Assembly (NCBI GenBank): GCA_017642935.1
Contig: JAEPOK010000001.1
Location: 868,001 to 932,000 of the forward strand
Reading direction: 5' to 3'
Source: Hyphomicrobiales bacterium
GTDB taxonomy: Bacteria > Pseudomonadota > Alphaproteobacteria > Rhizobiales > MH13
Length of the DNA: 64,000 nt
Part shown: positions 26,916-39,862 of the stretch, in pieces
Numbering within the stretch: position 1 is the first letter of the stretch
Layout: the number at the start of each line of letters is the position of its first letter
Notes under the pieces: model-generated
The model's input: only the letters and a program-made list of their open reading frames with translations
Databases searched by the model: none
What the model was told of the DNA's origin: nothing
Position numbers and translations under genes: made by a program

Positions 26916-28832
26916 CTATTGGCGTGACGGGTTGCCGCCACCGGTGAGTTCGGCGACCAGTGTCTGGTTCACCTGCACGCCAAGTGAGGTTTGCAGTGCG
27001 CCGACATATTGCGTCAGCACGGTATCCTCAAGCGCTGGACCGAGTTCCTCGGCCAATTGCTGGACGTCCGCTGCTTCCTCAAAGAAGGCCGGGCGCGTCA
27101 CATCGTCGACCACAAACACCAGGCGCGTGAGCGTTTCGCCCTCGGCGTTTGGCGGACCTTCGACATCGCCGAAATGGCCCTCACCACCTTCAAAGGCCGC
27201 GACAGTCGCGGGGCCACCCATCTCGTCGGGCGCTTCGCCACGTGTGAAAGGCGCGGTTGTCGTGATCGGCAAGTCGAGCGCTATGGACAGCGTGTCGATG
27301 GACCGGCCGCGCTCCAATTCACCGACAAGCTCGCCGGCGCGTTCACGTAGCATTTCATCCAGTTGTTCGGCGCGCCAATCGATGAGCACACGTTCGCGGG
27401 CTTCTTCAAAGGTCAGATCACGGGCGTCTTCAACGCCGGTGACCTCGAACCAGACAAACCCGCCATCGGCAGTGTCCAGGGTATCGTTTTCAAGACCGAC
27501 ATCACTTTCAAAGGTTTCAGCAATCAGCGAGTCGGTGTCCGGCAGATCGACCGGTTCACCGTCGCGGCCAAACCCATTGGCGTCCAACGCATCGACGGTC
27601 ACCAGTTCCAGCTCAAAGCGTGGTGCGATCTGGTCGAGCGGATCGCCGCCGGCACGCGCATCCTCGATGGCATCGTAGAGCGAGAAGATTTCATCGCGCG
27701 CAGCCGCGTTGGCAAGTTCTTGGCGCAGACGGTCTTCAACACCTGCCAGCGGTGTGACGCTGTCATCGACAAGTTCATTGACCAGCATAATGACACTGCC
27801 AAACCGCCCGTCGATCACGTCGGTCGGGCCGGCCTGATCAAGGGCAAAGGCGGCATCGCCTGCAGCTTGATCGAGAATGGCTGAGCGCTGGACGGCACCA
27901 AGCTCTGTAATCGTGAATTCAAGCGCGTTATCCGCCAATAGATCGGAAACCGTTTCACCGGCGGCCAGACGGCCGCGTGCCGTCGATGCTTGGGCGGCGT
28001 CTTGGAAAAGCAGCTGTGTGATGTCGCGCTCACCAGCGCTGGTCAGTTCATCCAGCTCAGCTTCATAAGCGGCTTGAACCTCGGCGGCACTGACTGCACT
28101 TGGATCGGCAAGATCAGCTTCGGACAACGCCATGTAGACGATGCTGCGGAATTCTGGCGCGCGATAGTCGCCGCTGCGCTCATTGTAGAAGGCGCGCAGG
28201 TCTTCCTCGGTCGGGTCGGGACGCTCGCCAAGGGCGGCTTCATCGATGGTAAGAAAAGAGATTGTGCGCAGCTCGTTGGCATAAATGTTGGCGACTTCAA
28301 GCATGGCGTTGGCCGGCTGCATGCCGCCGACCAGGCCAAGCGCTAACTGCTGGCGTGCCGCAAAGGAGCGCGTGTCGGCAACGAACTCATCCTCGGTGAT
28401 GCCGTAGGAGCGCAGAACCTGCTGGAAGAACTGGCGATTGAATCCGCCGGTCTGCAGAAAGATTGGATCACTGGCGATACGTTCGGCCAGGCGGTCGTCG
28501 GACACGCCGATGTTCAACCGTTCAGCTTCGGAGTTCAGCGCCGCTTCGGAAGCCAATTGGCTCAACAACTGGCGATCAAGGCCGAAAAGCCGCGCCTGTT
28601 CCAGCGTCAGACCCGTCCCGAGTTGTTGGCTCAATCGGTTGAGCTGGCGTTGCAGAGCGATCTGGAACGTCTCAGCGCTGATCTCAGCATCGCCGACGGC
28701 CAACACCGTGCGTTGCCCGATATTGCCGATGAAACCGCCAAAGCCGAGGCCGGCGACGACCGCAACGGAGACGATAATCAGAAAGACTTTGGCAACGGTG
28801 GTTCTTGCGCCCTGTCGTAAGGCTGTCAGCAT
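26916..28832 (-). CDS. PpiD-like peptidyl-prolyl isomerase / periplasmic chaperone
   Basis: The 638-residue protein has one N-terminal transmembrane anchor (about 16-38, VFLIIVSVAVVAGLGFGGFIG) and a SurA-like helical chaperone domain (about 40-180, including DRQLLSQLASEAALNSEAERL). A divergent parvulin-like region with repeated weak segments follows. The protein is strongly acidic. PpiD proteins sit in the inner membrane near SecYEG and help secreted proteins fold. The parvulin active-site pattern is not obvious, so isomerase activity is doubtful. It heads the ppiD-trpEGDC-moaC-moeA run. Confidence 0.85.
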   Translation of the reverse strand: MLTALRQGARTTVAKVFLIIVSVAVVAGLGFGGFIGNIGQRTVLAVGDAEISAETFQIALQRQLNRLSQQLGTGLTLEQARLFGLDRQLLSQLASEAALNSEAERLNIGVSDDRLAERIASDPIFLQTGGFNRQFFQQVLRSYGITEDEFVADTRSFAARQQLALGLVGGMQPANAMLEVANIYANELRTISFLTIDEAALGERPDPTEEDLRAFYNERSGDYRAPEFRSIVYMALSEADLADPSAVSAAEVQAAYEAELDELTSAGERDITQLLFQDAAQASTARGRLAAGETVSDLLADNALEFTITELGAVQRSAILDQAAGDAAFALDQAGPTDVIDGRFGSVIMLVNELVDDSVTPLAGVEDRLRQELANAAARDEIFSLYDAIEDARAGGDPLDQIAPRFELELVTVDALDANGFGRDGEPVDLPDTDSLIAETFESDVGLENDTLDTADGGFVWFEVTGVEDARDLTFEEARERVLIDWRAEQLDEMLRERAGELVGELERGRSIDTLSIALDLPITTTAPFTRGEAPDEMGGPATVAAFEGGEGHFGDVEGPPNAEGETLTRLVFVVDDVTRPAFFEEAADVQQLAEELGPALEDTVLTQYVGALQTSLGVQVNQTLVAELTGGGNPSRQ

Positions 28833-29016
28833 CGTGATTAAGCTTTTGTTTTTGTTAGAAAATAACGCAAATCGCGCGGTCGGGCGGGACTATAGTCAGC
28901 CCTTTGGTGCGGTGCAAGCACAACCGAAACACCCGATTGGCTTTGATTGATCGATTGAGCCAGGGCGGCAAACCTGCTAGCAGGCCGCCATCTCCATCGA
29001 ACATTTGGAACCAGTT

Positions 29017-29799
29017 ATGCCAACCGACGGTATTCGTCCGCTTGTTGCGGGCAATTGGAAAATGAACGGGCTGCGTCGCAGCGTTGACACCATTGATGCC
29101 CTGAAAGCTCGCGCCCAGGAAGGCGTCTTGGAACGCATCGACATGCTTGTGTGTCCGCCGGCCACTTTGGTCGCGCTGGCCGTAAAAACCATCGACACGG
29201 CACCGATCCATATCGGCGGTCAAACCTGTCATCCAGCTGAGAGCGGCGCGCACACCGGCGATATAGCACCGGAAATGCTGTGCGATTTGGGGGCAGACTA
29301 TGTTTTGACCGGCCATTCTGAACGCCGCACCGACCACAAGGAAAGCGATGGCGATGTGCACGCGCAGACGCTGGGCGCCTGGCGTGCGGGTCTATGTGCG
29401 ATTGTCTGCGTTGGTGAAACCAAGGACGAGCGCGAAGCGGGCCAAGAGATCTCCGTTGTCGCCGGTCAGATCGCGGGATCGGTTCCCGATGGCGCAACCG
29501 CTGAAAATACTGTTATCGCTTACGAGCCAGTCTGGGCGATCGGTACCGGTTTGACGCCGACCGTCGATGATATCGCAGCTATGCATGATGCCATTCGCGC
29601 CGAACTCACCAAACGCTTTGATGATGCGGGCGCCAAGATGCGCATTCTTTATGGCGGGTCAGTGAAACCGAGCAATGCGGGCGAGGTGCTCGCGCCGAAC
29701 AATGTCGATGGCGCGCTCGTCGGCGGGGCCAGCCTTTCTGCCACCGATTTCATGGATATCGCGGAGGCCGTCGCCGGCTTGGTCAAAGCCGACAGTTGA
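29017..29799 (+). CDS. tpiA: Triosephosphate isomerase
   Basis: The 260-residue TIM barrel has substrate-binding Lys15 (GNWKMN), catalytic His in TGHSERR, catalytic Glu in [11 protein letters not shown], and the C-terminal [10 protein letters not shown] phosphate loop. It interconverts dihydroxyacetone phosphate and glyceraldehyde 3-phosphate. A TTG at 29005 is in frame, but ATG 29017 gives a normal N-terminus. The 184-base gap to the divergent ppiD must hold both promoters. I could not identify clear -35/-10 boxes there. Confidence 0.95.
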   Translation: MPTDGIRPLVAGNWKMNGLRRSVDTIDALKARAQEGVLERIDMLVCPPATLVALAVKTIDTAPIHIGGQTCHPAESGAHTGDIAPEMLCDLGADYVLTGHSERRTDHKESDGDVHAQTLGAWRAGLCAIVCVGETKDEREAGQEISVVAGQIAGSVPDGATAENTVIAYEPVWAIGTGLTPTVDDIAAMHDAIRAELTKRFDDAGAKMRILYGGSVKPSNAGEVLAPNNVDGALVGGASLSATDFMDIAEAVAGLVKADS

Positions 29800-29990
29800 T
29801 GCGTGTCAGCGTCCGATAACGATCCATGATGGGTCTTTGCAGGGCGCGTCCTCTTGGTGTAAGGGACCTGCACAGAGGTTTGACGCTTGGCGCTTCAAAC
29901 GCTCCCCCTTGATCCAAGCATGGCTGGACATCATTTGAGCTGCTTCGACGGCAGCATCGTCTTGCTTATGTCCGCAAATACGGAATCACT

Positions 29991-30374
29991 ATGGAAACCT
30001 TGGAAACAGTCCTGATCGTCGTGCACCTGTTGGTCGTGGTTGCGCTCGTCGCCGTGGTGCTTTTGCAGCGCTCAGAAGGCGGCGCGCTTGGCATTGGCGG
30101 CGGTGGCGGTGGCAACTTCATGTCGAGCCGTGGTCAGGCCAATGTGTTGACCCGTGCAACGGCGTTTTTGGCGCTTGGCTTTTTCATCACATCGATCTCG
30201 CTCACAGTGTTGGCACAAACTGGGGCCGGACCATCTTCGATTCTTGATCGGATTCCGGACGCTCAGCCATCGGGCGAGGGGACGACTTTGCTCGAGCAAA
30301 TCGGTGGCGAGGTTCCGGGCGAAACACCAGCGGCTGACACACCTGCCGAGCCGCAGATCCCGACGACACAGTAG
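29991..30374 (+). CDS. secG: Preprotein translocase subunit SecG
   Basis: This 127-residue protein has two transmembrane helices (about 4-23 and 54-76) joined by the glycine-rich SecG loop (LLQRSEGGALGIGGGGGG, then MSSRGQANVLTRATAFLA). The C-terminal tail is rich in Pro, Thr, Glu and Ala, usual in alphaproteobacteria. SecG assists SecYE during protein export. It follows tpiA after 191 bases in which I see no gene, and it is followed by a strong terminator. Confidence 0.93.
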   Translation: METLETVLIVVHLLVVVALVAVVLLQRSEGGALGIGGGGGGNFMSSRGQANVLTRATAFLALGFFITSISLTVLAQTGAGPSSILDRIPDAQPSGEGTTLLEQIGGEVPGETPAADTPAEPQIPTTQ

Positions 30375-30400
30375 ATCAAGTAAGGTCTGAAAATGCGAAA

Positions 30401-30432
30401 GCCGCGCGGGCATGCGATCCGCGCGGCTTTTT
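30401..30432 (+). terminator. Intrinsic terminator after secG
   Basis: GCCGCGCGG at 30401-30409 pairs with CCGCGCGGC at 30419-30427 around a nine-base loop and is followed by five T at 30428-30432. It lies 26 bases after the secG stop. The next 129 bases up to 30561 contain no gene that I can support. Confidence 0.92.
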
Positions 30433-30561
30433 CGTGTGGTCATGACCGGGTCGTCTTGCACCGGTCGTCGTATCTGCGATTGGTTCTCGCTACTTCTTTC
30501 ACCGACAAATGACGTGTTTCATTTCCGGTTGATGCCCGCCGACATTCGATAGGCTATTGGC

Positions 30562-30792
30562 CTAACAGACGGGGCGAGTCACGGGCCTCATTAAGGCCTC
30601 TGGCAGCCTGATCTGCTCACGTTTGGTGCTGGCTAGAGCCGCCTTGCGATGGGCCGTGCTCCAAGCAGCCAACATAGCAAACAAGGGCACGAAGCTCTCC
30701 CATTCGGGTCGGTCGAGGACATCATGGTTGCCGTCATTGGGCTTTGGTTGGCGGCAGAGGGCGTGGGTGCCCAGAAGGGCATAGTCGTACAT
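30562..30792 (-). CDS. Small hypothetical protein divergent from a LysR regulator
   Basis: A 76-residue frame on the minus strand begins MYDYALLGTHALC and contains DRPEWESFVPLFAMLAAWST. AAGGA lies eight bases upstream of the ATG, and most codons end in G or C as in neighbouring genes, which supports a real gene. It has no signal peptide or clear membrane segment and I do not recognise a family. Its start faces the LysR gene across a 94-base gap, the arrangement expected for a LysR target. Existence and regulation are both inference. Confidence 0.5.
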   Translation of the reverse strand: MYDYALLGTHALCRQPKPNDGNHDVLDRPEWESFVPLFAMLAAWSTAHRKAALASTKREQIRLPEALMRPVTRPVC

Positions 30793-30886
30793 CGTTTAGT
30801 TCCTTCCATTGGGGGATTGGATGAAACGAAAATAGGAGCACCGACCCGGCTGAAGTAGACGACATTCTGAAAGGGGATTTTCAAAA

Positions 30887-31774
30887 ATGAACGATGCACT
30901 CGACTGGGAGGATTTGCGGCTGTTCTACAAGGTCGCCAGCCTTGGCAGCCTGGCGGCCGCGTCGGCCCACACGGGCATCAGTTCGCCGACGATTGGACGG
31001 CGGATGCACGACCTTGAGCGGGTGTTGCAGCGGGAGCTCTTTATCCGCCGCCAAACGGGTTATGCATTGGCTCCGGATGGAAAACAGCTGTTCGACCGCG
31101 TGTTGCTGATGCGCGATGGCGCCCAGAGCGTCGAGGATTGGCGGCTCGAAGCGGTTCCATTACCCGGGGTCGACATCTCGCTCGACCATTGGATGGCCAA
31201 CTTCGTATCGGCAAACCTGGCATCGCTGTGGACGCCTGACGATCCGTTCCAAGTGTGCATTGAGGGCAATAGCGGTCTTGCCGACATCTGGCACCGACGC
31301 GTGTCGATTACGGTGAGCGACAAGCGACCGCAGAGTGGCAATGTCGCCATGCGCAGTGCCCCAACCGTGAAGTATGCGGTCTATTGCGCCAAGGACTTTG
31401 ATGCCTCGACCAAGGAGCATTGGGTTTCCATCGGTCGCGGCGAGCTGGACGCGCCTTGGGCAAACTGGGCGTCAAGCAAACCTGGCATTTGGATCACCGC
31501 TTGGACTTACAGTCCGAGCATTCTTTTGGACATTGTGCGGTCTGGGGCAGGACGCACGGTCTTACCCTGTTACATCGGTGACGCCGACCCGAATCTGGTT
31601 CGTCTCGGTGACATCATCGACGAACTGACCCATGATTCTTGGATCGTGATCCATGATGATGAGCGCAAACGCCCGGAAATCCGCATGTTTGTCGATCGTT
31701 TGGTTGGACTGTTCACCCGCAATGCCGACCTTTTCGCCGGCGAACGGTCTCCGGCACGCTCGATGTCGCGCTGA
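30887..31774 (+). CDS. LysR-family transcriptional regulator
   Basis: The 295-residue protein has an N-terminal winged helix (DWEDLRLFYKVASLGSLAAA, then SSPTIGRRMHDLERVL) typical of LysR regulators. The region after residue 90 is less conserved but has the effector-domain layout (YAVYCAKDFDASTKEHWVSIGRG, then SGAGRTVLPCYIGD). The start ATG is preceded by AAAGGGGA. The likely target is the divergent small gene or itself. The inducer is unknown. It interrupts the otherwise conserved secG-pyrG order. Confidence 0.88.
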   Translation: MNDALDWEDLRLFYKVASLGSLAAASAHTGISSPTIGRRMHDLERVLQRELFIRRQTGYALAPDGKQLFDRVLLMRDGAQSVEDWRLEAVPLPGVDISLDHWMANFVSANLASLWTPDDPFQVCIEGNSGLADIWHRRVSITVSDKRPQSGNVAMRSAPTVKYAVYCAKDFDASTKEHWVSIGRGELDAPWANWASSKPGIWITAWTYSPSILLDIVRSGAGRTVLPCYIGDADPNLVRLGDIIDELTHDSWIVIHDDERKRPEIRMFVDRLVGLFTRNADLFAGERSPARSMSR

Positions 31775-31869
31775 ATGCAAACGACACTTTTTGGGGACAA
31801 GCGAATTTAGGGCGTTCCGCATGGCTGTCATGCGCAATGCGGCGCGCATGAGCGCTTGTTCAGTCGTGA

Positions 31870-33525
<1,656 letters not shown>

Positions 33526-33570
33526 CAGGCGACCTTAACTGTCCTGCCTGCGTGCGGTGAAGGCTCTTTT

Positions 33571-34449
33571 ATGACCACTAAAAATGCTCTCGATCACGTC
33601 GTTGTCGGCGTTCCTGATCTGGTGTCGGCGCGTGGCCGCCTCAAAGCGCTCGGTTTTCAGGTGCAGCCGGACGCACACCACCCATTTGGTACCGGCAACT
33701 GCAACGTCTTTTTCGAGAACGGCACCTATTTCGAACCGCTGGCCGTCACTGACCGCGATGCGGAGCTGGCGGCGTTGAAGACAACCAATCCTTTCGTGAA
33801 GCGATTTCAAGCCTATCGGTTTCGGCATGGTTATGGCCCTGTCATGGCGGCCTTCACCACCGACAGCGCCGAGCGCATGAACCAGGCGTTTGCCGACAAT
33901 GGCATCAGTGCCGGTGACATCCTGTCGTTTACGCGCAAGCAGGCGATGCCCGATGGATCGGAAACGACCATCGGTGTGCACCTGGCCGTTTCGGTCAATG
34001 AGCGGGCGCCGGACATCACGCTTTTCTGCTGCGAGCACCTGTCGCGCGGCGTGTTGTGGCAACCTGAGCGTGTGGTGCACCCTAATAGCGCGAAAGGCAT
34101 CGCGCGGTTGATCGTGGTCGAAGCCAATCCGTCAGACTTCCAATATCTCTTCCAGACGGTCACTGGCGACCGGGATGTGCGCACCACATCATTCGGTATG
34201 GAGTTCGATTTACCCAATGCTCTGGTCAGCGTTGTCTCGCCCACCGGCTATCACGCCATGACGGATGAAGCGCTCGCGCCGCGCGGCCGGGGACCACGCA
34301 TTGAGGCTGTGGAAATGCTGTTTGCCGATCTTGGTGTTCTGCGCGCCCGATTGGGCGAGGCGGGCGTTGCCTTCGAGGAGCGAGGTCAGGATTTGGTGAT
34401 CCACAGGGATGAGGACTTCGCGCTGACCATCGTGGCGCGGGAGACCTAG
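33571..34449 (+). CDS. VOC/glyoxalase-like domain protein
   Basis: The 292-residue protein opens with LDHVVVGVPDLVSARGRLKALGFQV, the first beta-alpha-beta unit of a vicinal-oxygen-chelate fold, and continues as a glyoxalase-like domain (PF13468 type) with metal-ligand candidates His9 and Glu residues in FEPLAV and FCCEHLSRG. It may be an isomerase, a dioxygenase-like enzyme or a lyase. The substrate is unknown. It lies between pyrG and kdsA, two bases from kdsA, so it is probably co-expressed with housekeeping genes. Confidence 0.82.
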   Translation: MTTKNALDHVVVGVPDLVSARGRLKALGFQVQPDAHHPFGTGNCNVFFENGTYFEPLAVTDRDAELAALKTTNPFVKRFQAYRFRHGYGPVMAAFTTDSAERMNQAFADNGISAGDILSFTRKQAMPDGSETTIGVHLAVSVNERAPDITLFCCEHLSRGVLWQPERVVHPNSAKGIARLIVVEANPSDFQYLFQTVTGDRDVRTTSFGMEFDLPNALVSVVSPTGYHAMTDEALAPRGRGPRIEAVEMLFADLGVLRARLGEAGVAFEERGQDLVIHRDEDFALTIVARET

Positions 34450-34451
34450 CG

Positions 34452-36666
<2,215 letters not shown>

Positions 36667-36703
36667 GCGGCCTGCGAAACGCACGACAGTTTGTCGAACA
36701 ATG

Positions 36704-36740
36704 ACCCGGCCTGCTGAAAAAGAGCGGCGCCGGGTTTTTT
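36704..36740 (+). terminator. Intrinsic terminator after eno
   Basis: ACCCGGC at 36704-36710 pairs with GCCGGGT at 36729-36735 and is followed by six T ending at 36740. The loop is 18 bases. It lies 38 bases after the eno stop. Confidence 0.85.
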
Positions 36741-36821
36741 GTGTCCGCAGAGCAAGGCAGGGTTGCTGGAAGAGCTCGTTAACCATGCCGTTTAAGCGCG
36801 CACTAACTGTGGTGTGGTGAT

Positions 36822-37160
36822 GTGCGGACATCGCCACCAAAGCCCGTTGATATGCTCCAGCGCCATAAACCCCGCAACCGCCGTACGCTGTATGCCTTCC
36901 GCGTTGCGCTTGTTCTTTTCGGCATTTACTTCGCCTATCACGCTTTTCACGGCAATCATGGCCTGCTCGCCTATGCAAATGTGCGCGCCGAGGTTGCGCA
37001 TCTGACGCAAGAGAGGCAAGCTCTCCAAACACGGCGTGATCTGTTGAAGGCACGTGTTGGGGCCTTGCGCGATGAGGCGATGGATGGTGATCTGATTGAT
37101 GAGCGCGCCCGCCAGACATTGGCGCTGATTGGGCAAGGCGAGCGCATTTTGCGCGACTAG
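36822..37160 (+). CDS. ftsB: Septum formation initiator FtsB/DivIC family protein
   Basis: The protein has 112 residues from GTG 36822, or 102 from ATG 36852, which may be the true start. Neither has a clear ribosome binding site. A basic N-terminus is followed by one transmembrane helix (ALVLFGIYFAYHAF) and a periplasmic coiled coil (about 60-90, VRAEVAHLTQERQALQTRRDLLKARVGALR), the layout of FtsB, which links FtsL and FtsQ in the divisome. Its location after eno and before pdhA is the usual place for this gene in alphaproteobacteria. Confidence 0.85.
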   Translation: MRTSPPKPVDMLQRHKPRNRRTLYAFRVALVLFGIYFAYHAFHGNHGLLAYANVRAEVAHLTQERQALQTRRDLLKARVGALRDEAMDGDLIDERARQTLALIGQGERILRD

Positions 37161-37202
37161 CGCCTGTTGCAAGCATCACTTCAACGGGCCGCAGAGCCAA
37201 CT

Positions 37203-37220
37203 TAACTTGTATTGAGTTAA
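37203..37220. repeat. Inverted repeat upstream of pdhA (1)
   Basis: TTAACT at 37203-37208 and AGTTAA at 37215-37220 are exact complements separated by seven bases. It lies in the AT-rich 239-base gap between ftsB and pdhA that must hold the pyruvate dehydrogenase promoter. An operator role is possible. Confidence 0.4.
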
Positions 37221-37303
37221 TCAATCATACCGCGTTGATATTAAAGCGAAACATGCGCAATTTGCCGCACGAAATGTGGCCTTTTGTTTCTCAAAAAAAC
37301 CAG

Positions 37304-37332
37304 TTACAACTTACCCTTCGTGGGGGTTGTAA
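37304..37332. repeat. Inverted repeat upstream of pdhA (2)
   Basis: TTACAAC at 37304-37310 and GTTGTAA at 37326-37332 are exact complements, and an inner CCC/GGG pair could extend the stem. It ends 67 bases before the pdhA start, so it may be an operator or a leader hairpin of the pdh operon. Confidence 0.45.
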
Positions 37333-37399
37333 TTCGCGCCGCTGAATGAGCGCGGGACCGGTCTCCATTCGGTATCGAGGAAAACCAAGGAGCCCGTCT

Positions 37400-38455
37400 A
37401 TGGCGCGTGCAGCCAGTTCCGCATCCAAATCCACCACCAAAACCGCTCGAAAGACCACAAGTCGGCGCGCTTCCAAAGCGAGCCCCAAGGTGGCTGAGTT
37501 TAGCAAGGAACAAGAGCTCGACGCCTACCGCGAAATGCTTCTTATTCGCCGCTTTGAAGAAAAAGCAGGCCAGCTTTACGGCATGGGCCTGATCGGCGGG
37601 TTTTGTCACCTTTATATTGGCCAAGAGGCTGTCGTTGTCGGCATGCAGATGGCAATGGTCGAAGGTGATCAGGTCATCACCGGCTATCGCGATCATGGCC
37701 ATATGCTGGCCACCGGCATGGAAAGCCGCGGCGTGATGGCCGAGCTCACCGGACGTCAGGGTGGATACTCCCGCGGCAAGGGCGGGTCGATGCACATGTT
37801 CTCCCGCGAGAAGAACTTTTATGGCGGCCACGGCATCGTTGGCGCTCAGGTATCACTCGGCACCGGGCTCGGGTTCGCCAATCGCTACCGCGACAATGGC
37901 AATGTTTCGGTGACCTATTTCGGCGACGGCTCGGCCAACCAGGGCCAGGTCTATGAGAGCTTCAATATGGCCAAGCTCTGGAGCCTGCCGATTGTCTACA
38001 TCATCGAAAACAACAAATACGCCATGGGAACGTCGATCGAGCGGTCGTCCTCGACGACTGATCTCTCGCAGCGCGGTCTTTCCTTCGGCATCCCTGGAGA
38101 GCAGGTCGATGGCATGGATGTCCGCGCCGTCTTTGCCGCCGGTGAGAAGGCGCTTGAGCATGCGCGCTCCGGCAAAGGCCCGTACATTCTCGAAATGCTG
38201 ACTTACCGCTATCGCGGCCACTCCATGTCCGATCCGGCCAAATACCGCACCAAAGATGAGGTGCAGAAGATGCGTGCCGAGCACGACCCCATCGAGCAGG
38301 TCAAGGTACGCTTGCTGGATAAGAAATGGGCCAGCGAAGACGATCTGAAGGCGCTTGACAAAGATGTACGCGCAATCGTCACCGACGCCGCTGAATTTGC
38401 GCAGAGCGATCCGGAACCGGACGTCTCTGAGCTCTACACAGACATCACGCTTTAA
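37400..38455 (+). CDS. pdhA: Pyruvate dehydrogenase E1 component subunit alpha
   Basis: The 351-residue protein has a low-complexity N-terminal extension (about 1-35, Ala, Ser, Thr, Lys and Arg) and then the E1-alpha domain: EMLLIRRFEEKAGQLYGMG, the thiamine pyrophosphate motif GDGSANQGQ...NN, and the phosphorylation-loop-like YRYRGHSMSDPAKYR. ATG 37400 has AAGGAG upstream. It heads the pdhA-pdhB-pdhC operon that makes acetyl-CoA from pyruvate. Confidence 0.96.
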   Translation: MARAASSASKSTTKTARKTTSRRASKASPKVAEFSKEQELDAYREMLLIRRFEEKAGQLYGMGLIGGFCHLYIGQEAVVVGMQMAMVEGDQVITGYRDHGHMLATGMESRGVMAELTGRQGGYSRGKGGSMHMFSREKNFYGGHGIVGAQVSLGTGLGFANRYRDNGNVSVTYFGDGSANQGQVYESFNMAKLWSLPIVYIIENNKYAMGTSIERSSSTTDLSQRGLSFGIPGEQVDGMDVRAVFAAGEKALEHARSGKGPYILEMLTYRYRGHSMSDPAKYRTKDEVQKMRAEHDPIEQVKVRLLDKKWASEDDLKALDKDVRAIVTDAAEFAQSDPEPDVSELYTDITL

Positions 38456-38470
38456 GGGGAGGGTGTATCC

Positions 38471-39850
38471 ATGCCGATTGATATTTTGATGCCTGCGCTC
38501 TCGCCAACGATGGAAGAGGGCAAACTGGCCAAATGGCTGAAAGCCGAGGGCGACAGCGTTACCTCAGGCGACGTGCTGGCCGAGATTGAAACCGACAAAG
38601 CGACCATGGAAGTCGAAGCCGTTGATGAAGGCGTGCTTGGCAAGATCATGATTGCCGAAGGCACGGACGCGGTGAAGGTGAACGAGGTCATCGCCGTTCT
38701 GTTGGAAGATGGCGAGGATGCCTCGGCCATTTCGTCCTCTGGCGCTTCATCGCAAGCGACAACCGCTTCAGAGGCAACGCCTTCACCGGCGCCGGCACCA
38801 TCCGCACCCGCTGCACCAGTTGAAAGCGTGGCACCATCCGATCCGGACATCCCATCCGGCACCGAAATGGTGCCGACGACGGTTCGTGAAGCGCTTCGCG
38901 ATGCCATGGCTGAAGAAATGCGCGCCAGCGATGATGTTTTCATCATGGGCGAAGAAGTGGCCGAGTATCAGGGTGCGTACAAGATCACACAGGGCCTGCT
39001 GCAGGAGTTCGGCGAGCGCCGTGTGATCGACACACCGATTACCGAGCATGGCTTTGCCGGCGTCGGTGTCGGTGCGGCTCTGACCGGCCTGCGGCCGATT
39101 GTTGAGTTCATGACGTTCAACTTCGCGATGCAGGCGATTGACCATATCATCAACTCGGCCGCTAAGACGCTTTACATGTCCGGCGGTCAGCTTGGCGCGC
39201 CGATTGTGTTCCGTGGTCCCAATGGTGCTGCGGCACGCGTTGCCGCGCAGCATAGCCAGGATTATGCGGCGTGGTATTCCCACGTTCCAGGTCTGAAGGT
39301 TATCCAGCCCTATTCGGCAGCAGATGCAAAAGGCCTCCTAAAGGCGGCGATCCGCGATCCAAACCCGGTCGTGTTCCTGGAGAACGAAATTCTCTACGGA
39401 CAAACCTTCGATGTTCCGAAACTGGATGATTACGTTTTGCCGATTGGTAAGGCGCGCATCGCCCGTGAAGGCTCGGATGTAACGCTCGTCTCCTTCGGCA
39501 TTGGCATGTCTTATGCCACCAAGGCCGCCGACGAATTGGCCGGGATGGGCATTTCGGCGGAGGTCATCGATCTGCGGACACTGCGTCCCATGGATATCGA
39601 TACGGTGATCGCCTCGGTGCGCAAGACCAACCGCTGCGTAACCATCGAAGAAGGGTTCCCGGTTTGCTCGATCGGCTCGGAGATTTCCTCCCAGCTGATG
39701 GAAAAGGCGTTTGACGATCTCGATGCCCCGGTTCTGCGGATCGCCGGCAAGGACGTGCCAATGCCTTATGCGGCGAACCTTGAAAAGCTTGCCCTGCCCA
39801 CGGTGGCTGAGGTGATCGAAGCCGTCAAAGTTGTGACCTACAAAGCCTAA
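38471..39850 (+). CDS. pdhB: Pyruvate dehydrogenase E1 component subunit beta with N-terminal lipoyl domain
   Basis: The 459-residue protein is longer than plain E1-beta because it carries a lipoyl domain (about 1-78) with attachment Lys43 in ETDKATME. An Ala-Pro-Ser linker (about 95-130) leads to the E1-beta transketolase domain starting near [15 protein letters not shown], with [19 protein letters not shown] lipoylated E1-beta is a known feature of alphaproteobacteria. The lipoyl domain is almost identical to that of the next gene. Confidence 0.96.
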   Translation: MPIDILMPALSPTMEEGKLAKWLKAEGDSVTSGDVLAEIETDKATMEVEAVDEGVLGKIMIAEGTDAVKVNEVIAVLLEDGEDASAISSSGASSQATTASEATPSPAPAPSAPAAPVESVAPSDPDIPSGTEMVPTTVREALRDAMAEEMRASDDVFIMGEEVAEYQGAYKITQGLLQEFGERRVIDTPITEHGFAGVGVGAALTGLRPIVEFMTFNFAMQAIDHIINSAAKTLYMSGGQLGAPIVFRGPNGAAARVAAQHSQDYAAWYSHVPGLKVIQPYSAADAKGLLKAAIRDPNPVVFLENEILYGQTFDVPKLDDYVLPIGKARIAREGSDVTLVSFGIGMSYATKAADELAGMGISAEVIDLRTLRPMDIDTVIASVRKTNRCVTIEEGFPVCSIGSEISSQLMEKAFDDLDAPVLRIAGKDVPMPYAANLEKLALPTVAEVIEAVKVVTYKA

Positions 39851-39862
39851 GGAGCACGTGCG

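Noticed and set aside
26833-27678. Plus-strand Ser/Pro-rich frame opposite trpE and ppiD
   Set aside because: It is a low-complexity antisense frame spanning the junction of two real genes.
30443-30470. GACCGG...CCGGTC inverted repeat after the secG terminator
   Set aside because: A short GC-rich repeat without a T-run or nearby start codon. Likely chance.
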